A stretch of DNA of 64,000 nucleotides from Sepiola atlantica (Eukaryota > Mollusca > Cephalopoda > Sepiida > Sepiolidae). The DNA lies in contig OY744551.1 of assembly GCA_963556195.1 (NCBI GenBank), forward strand, positions 11,740,596 through 11,804,595. Reading direction: 5' to 3'. The notes beneath the pieces were generated by a model that did not search any database, was not told where the DNA came from, and worked only from the letters and a program-made list of their open reading frames with translations. Both the position numbers and the translations under genes were made by a program. Of the stretch, positions 56,991 through 64,000 are shown piece by piece; the stretch's first letter is position 1, and every line of letters starts with the position of its first letter.

Positions 56991-58790
56991 TTTGAATATT
57001 CCAAAGAAATTAAAATTCAAGGAATATTTATTAATTAATGCACACCAGCTAATAATATTCGGAATATTCCAAAAAAATTGAAATTTAAAGAAATATTTAT
57101 TAATTGACGTCTAACAGCTAATAACATTTAGAATGTTCCAAAGAAATTAAAACTTAAAGAATATTTATAAATTAATGCCTAACACCTAATAACATTTGGA
57201 ATATTTCAAAGAAATTAAAACTTAAAGAATATTTATAAATTAATGCCTAACACCTAATAACATTTTGAATGTTCCAAAGAAATTAAAACTTAAAGAATAT
57301 TTATAAATTAATGCCTAACACCTAATAACATTTGGAATATTTCAAAAGAATTGAAATTTAAGGAAAATTTATAAATTAATGACTAACACTTAATAACATT
57401 TAGAATACTCCAAAGAAATGATAACTTAAGGAATATTTATTAATTAACGCCTAACACCTAATAACATTTCGAATAGTCCAAATAAATTGAAACAAGGAAT
57501 ATTTATTAATTAGCGCCTAACACCTAATAACATTTGGAACAGTCCAAAGAAATTGAAATTTAAGGAATATTTATTAATTAACACCTAACACCTAATAACA
57601 TTTGGAATAGTCCAAAGAAATTGAAATTTAAGGAATCGTTATTAATTAACGCCTAACACTTAATAACATTTGGAATAGTCCAAATAAATTAAAACTTAAG
57701 GAATATTAATTAATTAACGCCTAACACCTAATAACATTTGGAATAGTCCAAAAAAATTGAAATTTAATGAATATTTATTAATTAACGCCTAACACCTAAT
57801 AACATTTGGAATAGTCCAAAGAAATTAAAATTTAAGGAATATTTATTAATTAACGCTTAACACCTAATAACATTTGGAATAGTCCAAAGAAATTGAAACT
57901 TAAGTAATAGTTATTAATTAACGCCTAACACCTTATAACATTTGGAATATTCCAAATAAATTGAAACTTAATGAATAGTTATTAATTAACGCCTAACACC
58001 TAATAACATTTGGAATATTCCAAAGAAATTGAAATTTAAGGAATATTTATTAATTAACGCTTAACACCTAATAACATTTGGAATAGTCCAAAGAAATTGA
58101 AATTTAAGGAATAGTTATTAATTAACGTCTAACACTTAATAACATTTGGAACATTCAAAAGAAATTGAAAATTAAAGAAATATTTATTAATTACCGCCTA
58201 ACACTTAATTATATTTAGAATATTCTAAAGAAATTTAAATTTAACGAATATTTATTAATTTATGCCAAACACTTAATAACATTTAGAATATTCCAAAGAA
58301 ATTGAAATTTAAGGAATATTTATTAATTAACGCCTAAAACCTAATAACATATTAGATAGTTTAAAGAAATTGAAATTTAAGGAATAGTTATTAATTAACG
58401 CTTAACAACAAATAATATTTGGAATAGTCTAAAGACATTGAAATTTAAGGAATAGTTATTAATTAACGCCTAACACTTAATAATATTTAGAATATTCTAC
58501 AGAAATTTAAATTTAAGGAATATTTATTAATTTATGCCAAACACTTAATAATATTTTTAATATTTCAAAGAAATTTAAATGTAACGATTTTTTAGTAATG
58601 AACGTTTAACACCTAATAACATTTAGAATATTCCAAAGATATTGTAATTTACGGAATATATATTCATCGATACCTTACACCTAATAGCATTTAAAGTATT
58701 CCAAATAAATTGAAATTTAAGAAATATTTATTAATTGATGCCTTCAACCTAATAACATTTAGAATATTTTAAATTTTCCCAAAATCTGAG
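56990..58790 (+). repeat. 68-bp satellite
   Basis: About 26 copies of a 68-bp unit containing GCCTAACACCTAATAACATT and GAATAGTCCAAAGAAATTGA. One unit-like block is present at 43745-43800 in intron 4 of gene 1, so the array probably expanded from such a segment. Confidence 0.92.
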
Positions 58791-59000
58791 GTGTCTGAAT
58801 TTTAACGAAATACTTCCACATCCGTTTTACTTCTTTTGCATAAGTAATTAATTTAAATATAGCCGACATTACGGCTATTTATGCATATCAGCCGTGTTCC
58901 GAAATTCATAATGATGGGTTAATTAGTTTATGACTCAATTCTGTGGATAGAAATATGTAAACATATACACATACCTTACTTTAATAAATAGACATATATA
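58791..59000 (+). repeat. intron-4-like segment, right part
   Basis: Matches 43815-44230 without the solo LTR (shared TTCATAATGATGGGTTAATTAG-type block and CCTTACTTTA). It has the + orientation although the adjoining gene is on the - strand. Confidence 0.65.
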
Positions 59001-59001
59001 C

Positions 59002-59002
<1 letters not shown>

Positions 59003-59040
<38 letters not shown>

Positions 59041-59086
59041 AAGAAAGAGAAAGAGAGAGAAAGAGAGAGAGAGAGACAGAGACAGA
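59003..59086. repeat. GA-rich microsatellite
   Basis: GA repeats with AAAG interruptions. Confidence 0.92.
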
Positions 59087-59127
59087 AAACAAACAACTAT
59101 AAAAACATGATGCTATTAAAAGTGGAA

Positions 59128-59133
59128 TTTATT
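59128..59133 (-). terminator. polyadenylation signal of S-crystallin gene 2
   Basis: AATAAA on the - strand, about 200 nt after the stop codon. Confidence 0.65.
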
Positions 59134-59335
59134 TAAAACTTTTATCCAAAATGGAACTTATTCCTGTCTCAAATGTTTCTATCAGCAAAATCACATGGAT
59201 TGCTTTTTTTCTCGAAGAAATCCAAGAAATTGAAACCCATGGAGAGATCCGCGATTCAAATTCAATATGATAAATAAACTTGGTCACGATCTCGCTGATA
59301 AATTCCTCCAGTCTAAAAAAAGGGCCAAAAACCAT

Positions 59336-59500
59336 CTACCAGTTGGTACTGGATCGTTTCTTCAAGTACCCGCTGATCTTGGGGTGGGCAGCAACGCGTT
59401 TCCACATAGAATTTAGTTTGGGGTAGTTCTGCAACATATTCTGGTCCTCCATCATCGGGGATTCAAGGAAACAGTAGAACATCATGTCGCACAACATCAT
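59336..59500 (-). CDS. S-crystallin gene 2, exon 6
   Basis: 54 codons plus TAG. Acceptor CTTGCAG|ATG on the - strand. Encodes [19 protein letters not shown] and ends [14 protein letters not shown]. After the stop the same frame stays open for a further 68 codons. Confidence 0.95.
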   Translation of the reverse strand: MMLCDMMFYCFLESPMMEDQNMLQNYPKLNSMWKRVAAHPKISGYLKKRSSTNW

Positions 59501-62441
59501 CTGCAAGGAATTTGGAAAACACAATGTATTAAATCATGTTATTTTATATTTAATTTTGATTAGCAAAAAGAATAGATCGTCACTTCCTCTCATGTTCCTA
59601 ACACAAAAAAATGTCTTTTGAAAAAGAATGTATTGTCACCATACAAAATAAATTTGCTTATGATATGAAATTTGATCGTTCGCCCAAATAAACATCGACA
59701 TTTCTTTTAATTAAACCATTAATTAGTTGAAATACACATTATTTTTAATTATTAAAAGTATCTTTAAAGTTACCTTATTTTAATTGTTATGGTATCTTTA
59801 AAGTTACGTTATTTTAATTGTTATGGTATCTTTAAATTTACCACATTTAAATTGTTATGGTATCTTTAAAGTTAAATCATTTTAATTGTTATGGTATCTT
59901 TAGAGTTACCTTATTTTAATTGTTATGGTATCTTTAATGTTACATCATTTTAATTGTATGTAAATGGTACCTTTAAAGTTACCTTATTTTAATTGTTATG
60001 GTATCTTTAAAGTTACCTTATTTTAATTGTTATGGTATCTTTAAAGTAACCTTATTTTAATTGTTATGGTATATTTAACGTAACCTTATTTTAATTGTTA
60101 TGGTATATTTAAAGTTACCTTATTTCAAGTGTTAAGAAATCTTTAAAGTTATCTTATTTTAATTTTTATGGTATCTTAAAAGTTACCTAATCTTAATTGT
60201 TATGGTATCTTTAAAGTTACTTTATTGTAATTGTTATAGTATCTTTAAAGTTACCTTATTTTTATTGTTATGGTATCTATAAAGTTACCTTATTTTAATT
60301 GTTATGCTATCTTTAAAGTTACCTTATTGTAATTGTTATGGTATCTTTAAAGTTACCTTATTTTAAGTGTAATGGTATCTTTAAGTTATCTTATTTTAAT
60401 TGGTATGGTATCTTAAAAGTTACCTAATCTTAATTGTTATGGTATCTTTAAAGTTACCTTATTTTAATTATTAAAAGTATCTTTAAAGTTACCTCATTTT
60501 AATTGTCATGGTATCGTTTAAGTTACCTTATTTTAATTGTTATGGTATCTTAAAAGTTACCTTATTTTAATTGTTATGGTATCTTTAAAGTAACCTCATT
60601 TTAATTGTTATGGTATCTTTAAAGTAACCTTATTTTAATTGTTATGGTATATTTAACGTAACCTTATTTTAATTGTTATGGTATATTTAAAGTTACCTTA
60701 TTTCAAGTGTTAAGAAATCTTTAAAGTTATCTTATTTTAATTTTTATGGTATCTTAAAAGTTACCTAATCTTAATTGTTATGGTATCTTTAAAGTTACTT
60801 TATTGTAATTGTTATAGTATCTTTAAAGTTACCTTATTTTTATTGTTATGGTATCTATAAAGTTACCTTATTTTAATTGTTATGCTATCTTTAAAGTTAC
60901 CTTATTGTAATTGTTATGGTATCTTTAAAGTTACCTTATTTTAAGTGTAATGGTATCTTTAAGTTATCTTATTTTAATTGGTATGGTATCTTAAAAGTTA
61001 CCTAATCTTAATTGTTATGGTATCTTTAAAGTTACCTTATTTTAATTATTAAAAGTATCTTTAAAGTTACCTCATTTTAATTGTCATGGTATCGTTTAAG
61101 TTACCTTATTTTAATTGTTATGGTATCTTAAAAGTTACCTTATTTTAATTGTTATGGTATCTTTAAAGTAACCTCATTTTAATTGTTATGGTATCTTTAA
61201 AGTAACCTTATTTTAATTGTTATGGTATATTTAACGTAACCTTATTTTAATTGTTATGGTATATTTAAAGTTACCTTATTTCAAGTGTTAAGAAATCTTT
61301 AAAGTTATCTTATTTTAATTTTTATGGTATCTTAAAAGTTACCTAATCTTAATTGTTATGGTATCTTTAAAGTTACTTTATTGTAATTGTTATAGTATCT
61401 TTAAAGTTACCTTATTTTTATTGTTATGGTATCTATAAAGTTACCTTATTTTAATTGTTATGCTATCTTTAAAGTTACCTTATTGTAATTGTTATGGTAT
61501 CTTTAAAGTTACCTTATTTTAAGTGTAATGGTATCTTTAAAGTTATCTTATTTTAATTGGTATGGTATCTTAAAAGTTACCTAATCTTAATTGTTATGGT
61601 ATCTTTAAAGTTACCTTATTTTAATTATTAAAAGTATCTTTAAAGTTACCTCATTTTTATTGTCATGGTATCGTTTAAGTTACCTTATTTTAATTGTTAT
61701 GGTATCTTAAAAGTTACCTTATTTTAATTGTTATGGTATCTTTAAAGTTACATCATTTTAATTGTTATGGTATCTTTAAAGTTACATCATTTTAATTGTT
61801 ATGGTATCTTTAAAGTTACCTTATTTTAATTGTTATGGTATCTTTAAAGTTACATCATTTTAATTGCTATGGTATCTTTAAAGTTACCTTATTTTAATTG
61901 TTATGGTACCTTTAAAGTTACCTTATTTTAATTGTTATGGTATCTTTAAAGTTACTTTATTTTAATTGTTATGGTATCTTTAAAGTTACCTTATTTTAAT
62001 TGTTATGGTATCTTTAAAGTTACCTTATTTTAATTGTTATGATATCTTTAAAGTTACCTTATTTTTATTGTTATGGTATCTTTAAAACTATCTTATTTTA
62101 ATTGTTATGGTATATTTAAAGTTATCTTATTTTAATTGTGATGGTATCTTTAAAGTTACCTTATTTTAATTGTTATGGTATCTTTAAAGTTACCTTATTT
62201 TAATTGTTATGGTATATTTAAAGTGACCTTATTTTAATTGTTATGATATAATTAAAGTTACCTTATTTGAATTGTTATGGTATCTTTAAAGTTACCTTAT
62301 TTTAATTGTTATGGTATCTCTAATAGCAACTAACTGCATAAGATATTACAGTATATTTATTATTGGTAAGGAATCACATTACTTCAGTACACCCCCACGC
62401 ACAAATATGGGTAAACTTTTTTCTGGCACACCCTACTTATA

Positions 62442-62516
<75 letters not shown>

Positions 62517-62704
62517 AAATATAAAGTTGAGTATGGGTATATATTTATATATTTATCCGTACAGGATCATCTCCTAAAGTAATGAACTGGTAATTATGAA
62601 TATTGAAATATATATTCTGGGCAACACGGTGAATAACATGGGCACCTTGGATTTTTCTGAATTTTAATATTCATGGGGTGCATATATATAAAGTTAGGTA
62701 TGTA

Positions 62705-62784
<80 letters not shown>

Positions 62785-63683
62785 GATAAAATACACAATA
62801 TATCATAAATTGAAATGCCGTGGAGACAGGTTATGTGAAAAAAGGCAACAGGAAAAACAAATTAAACACAGGAACAGATCATCAAAAACCAGTTTCGTTC
62901 GGATGAACGAATGTCTTCAGAAAAAGTGAACATTTTAAATTTATTTAAATAACGGCAAAAACATAGGGGAAAAAGAAGACACACAACGGGTTGTTTTGGG
63001 CACGTGCGTAACTATTTGAAAAATTAAAAGAATAATGAACCGCGTGCGACAAAGACGTTACAATCGTAAAAGGTGGTAGAAAGAAAATTAAAAAAAGAAC
63101 AAAAGAAAAAAATAGAACATGGGTGAAATGCAGAAAAATCGAGTAGTACTTTAACCGAGATCGGAGTTTTTTATGCATTGGCGATGTATATTGCATTGTT
63201 TCAGTGCGATTTTTGCCAGATGTTTGCTTAAGAAATAAGATCCGAGTCTAAAGTTAACGTTAGATGATGATGAGAGAACGATTACAGCACTTTTGATGCA
63301 TTTGCGGCGTGGGGGAAAGTAAAACAATTCTAAAACAATTAAGGATTTCTCGAAATTGGAATCGATTCGTTTTAAGACAGCACACTCTGTATGTATATAG
63401 AATGCTCAATATCTTTTTTGATAGTCATCATAACAATAATACATGAAATAATAAAGGTAGTTTATCTTAGTACTTTACTGCTAATAGGGGTCTGGAGCAG
63501 CCCTTAATGGGCTACCCACTAGAAAGCAGCCCCAGGATAGAAACCTAATGGAATTTCCCGAATGGATATATTTACCTGCTCTCCCATGAAGAAGTGGCTT
63601 CCATTGTTGCGCATTTCCAAAGTTCTCTCCAAGAAGGGAAGGATCCTGCGGCAAGTTTCCTTATAATTACGGAGCATCTCCTC
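59336..63683 (-). CDS. S-crystallin gene 2, 3' part (exons 5-6)
   Basis: Exon 5 (63683-63576) and exon 6 (59500-59336) have exactly the lengths of those in gene 1 (108 and 165 bp) and the same phase 0 boundary. Exons 1-4 lie beyond the window. The intron between them (4,075 bp) is about four times that of gene 1. No stop or frameshift is seen, so it is probably functional. Exon 5 carries the ETCRRILPF form typical of many octopus S-crystallins. Confidence 0.93.
59735..62318. repeat. 34-bp satellite with 578-bp higher-order repeat
   Basis: About 76 monomers of 34 bp (GTTACCTTATTTTAATTG plus TTATGGTATCTTTAAA). A diagnostic variant TATTTCAAGTGTTAAGAAAT occurs at 60121, 60699 and 61277, exactly 578 bp (17 monomers) apart, and the monomers between repeat the same order of variants. 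The higher-order block covers roughly 60030-61745. Confidence 0.93.
62446..62514. repeat. (TA)n microsatellite
   Basis: About 34 TA units. Confidence 0.95.
62706..62781. repeat. (TA)n microsatellite
   Basis: About 37 TA units; abuts family E copy 3. Confidence 0.95.
62786..62960 (-). mobile_element. retroposon family E, copy 3, with degenerate hammerhead
   Basis: Shares TTCGTTCG...GTCTTCAGAAAAAGTGA with 19800-19840. On the - strand (62924-62886) the core is CTGAAGAC, stem II GTTC/GAAC with an insertion, then GAAAC and TGGTT in place of a GUC. Confidence 0.55.
62961..63575. other. no feature recognised (intron 5 of gene 2)
   Basis: Ordinary intronic DNA between the family E retroposon and exon 5. 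Confidence 0.5.
63576..63683 (-). CDS. S-crystallin gene 2, exon 5
   Basis: 36 codons. Acceptor GATTCAG|GAG, donor CAG|GTAAAT. Encodes [20 protein letters not shown] and [13 protein letters not shown]. Confidence 0.95.
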
Positions 63684-63799
63684 CTGAATCAAAAAGAAAG
63701 ATAAATTAAAGATAGGACCAGGCAAATAAACAAATAAAATTACGCGAGTTAAGTAATGTGAGAAGCTTGACATACTCGACCTAAGGTTGATATACTGTC

Positions 63800-64000
63800 A
63801 GACCTGTCTAGAAGACAACTAGCTAGCATTTTTGTACTAACCCTAACCCTAACCTGTCCAGAAGACAACTAGTTAGCATTTTTGTACTAACCCTAACCCC
63901 AACCCTAACCTGTCCAGAAGACAACTAGTTAGCATTTTTGTACTAACCCTAACCCCAACCCTAACCTGTCCAGAAGACAACTAGTCAGCATTTTTGTAAT
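63800..64000. repeat. 56-bp minisatellite with CCCTAA telomere-like core
   Basis: Units start CCTGTCCAGAAGACAACTAG at 63853, 63909 and 63965, with a 50-bp first unit at 63803. Each contains ACTAACCCTAACCC. It lies in intron 4 of gene 2 and runs off the window. Confidence 0.9.

Larger units (their letters stand above)
59501..63575 (-). other. intron 5 of S-crystallin gene 2
   Basis: 4,075 bp, GT-AG. Dominated by a 34-bp satellite, plus two (TA)n tracts and a family E retroposon. 62960-63575 holds nothing recognised. Confidence 0.85.

Overview
The window is AT-rich, repeat-dense animal DNA, almost certainly from a coleoid cephalopod and most likely an octopus. The identification rests on two lens S-crystallin genes (catalytically reduced relatives of sigma-class glutathione S-transferase). 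The first is complete on the + strand: six exons from 34129 to 45698, 213 codons. The second is on the - strand and only its last two exons (63683-63576 and 59500-59336) are inside the window. The two genes are tail to tail. Almost everything else is mobile or tandemly repeated DNA.

Layout. 1-10 kb: microsatellites, foldback elements, a tRNA-like SINE followed by a hammerhead ribozyme core (3060-3193), a 1.85 kb inverted element with a U2 snRNA-like segment in its loop, and a long GA array. 10.16-15.30 kb: a full-length but decayed Ty3/gypsy LTR retrotransposon on the - strand, with LTRs, 5-bp target duplication, primer-binding site and polypurine tract. 15.3-19.2 kb: a minisatellite, a LINE reverse-transcriptase remnant and the GIY-YIG endonuclease end of a Penelope-like element (PLE). 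19.2-26 kb: telomere-like (TTAGGG/TTTAGGG) DNA, a Tc1/mariner-type MITE and GTAT arrays. 28.4-30.6 kb: two more PLE remnants facing away from each other, one carrying an internally deleted gypsy-type element. 32-33.2 kb: mariner and LINE tails.

34.0-45.8 kb: S-crystallin gene 1. An AP-1/ARE-like site and a TATA box lie just upstream. The introns are filled with a LINE, SINEs, a solo LTR and an almost complete hammerhead ribozyme. 46-59 kb: forkhead-like 14-bp repeats, a duplicated segment carrying a 5S rRNA-derived insertion with an identifiable empty site, a 2.7 kb minisatellite, a mariner transposase relic, and a 68-bp satellite that grew from a segment also present once in intron 4 of gene 1. 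59.1-64 kb: the 3' half of S-crystallin gene 2, whose intron 5 contains about 2.6 kb of a 34-bp satellite with a 578-bp (17-monomer) higher-order period.

The most unusual theme is the density of hammerhead-ribozyme-like motifs: thirteen sites in several repeat families, often next to (TA)n tracts. The site at 43307-43350 has all three stems and a GUC cleavage triplet.
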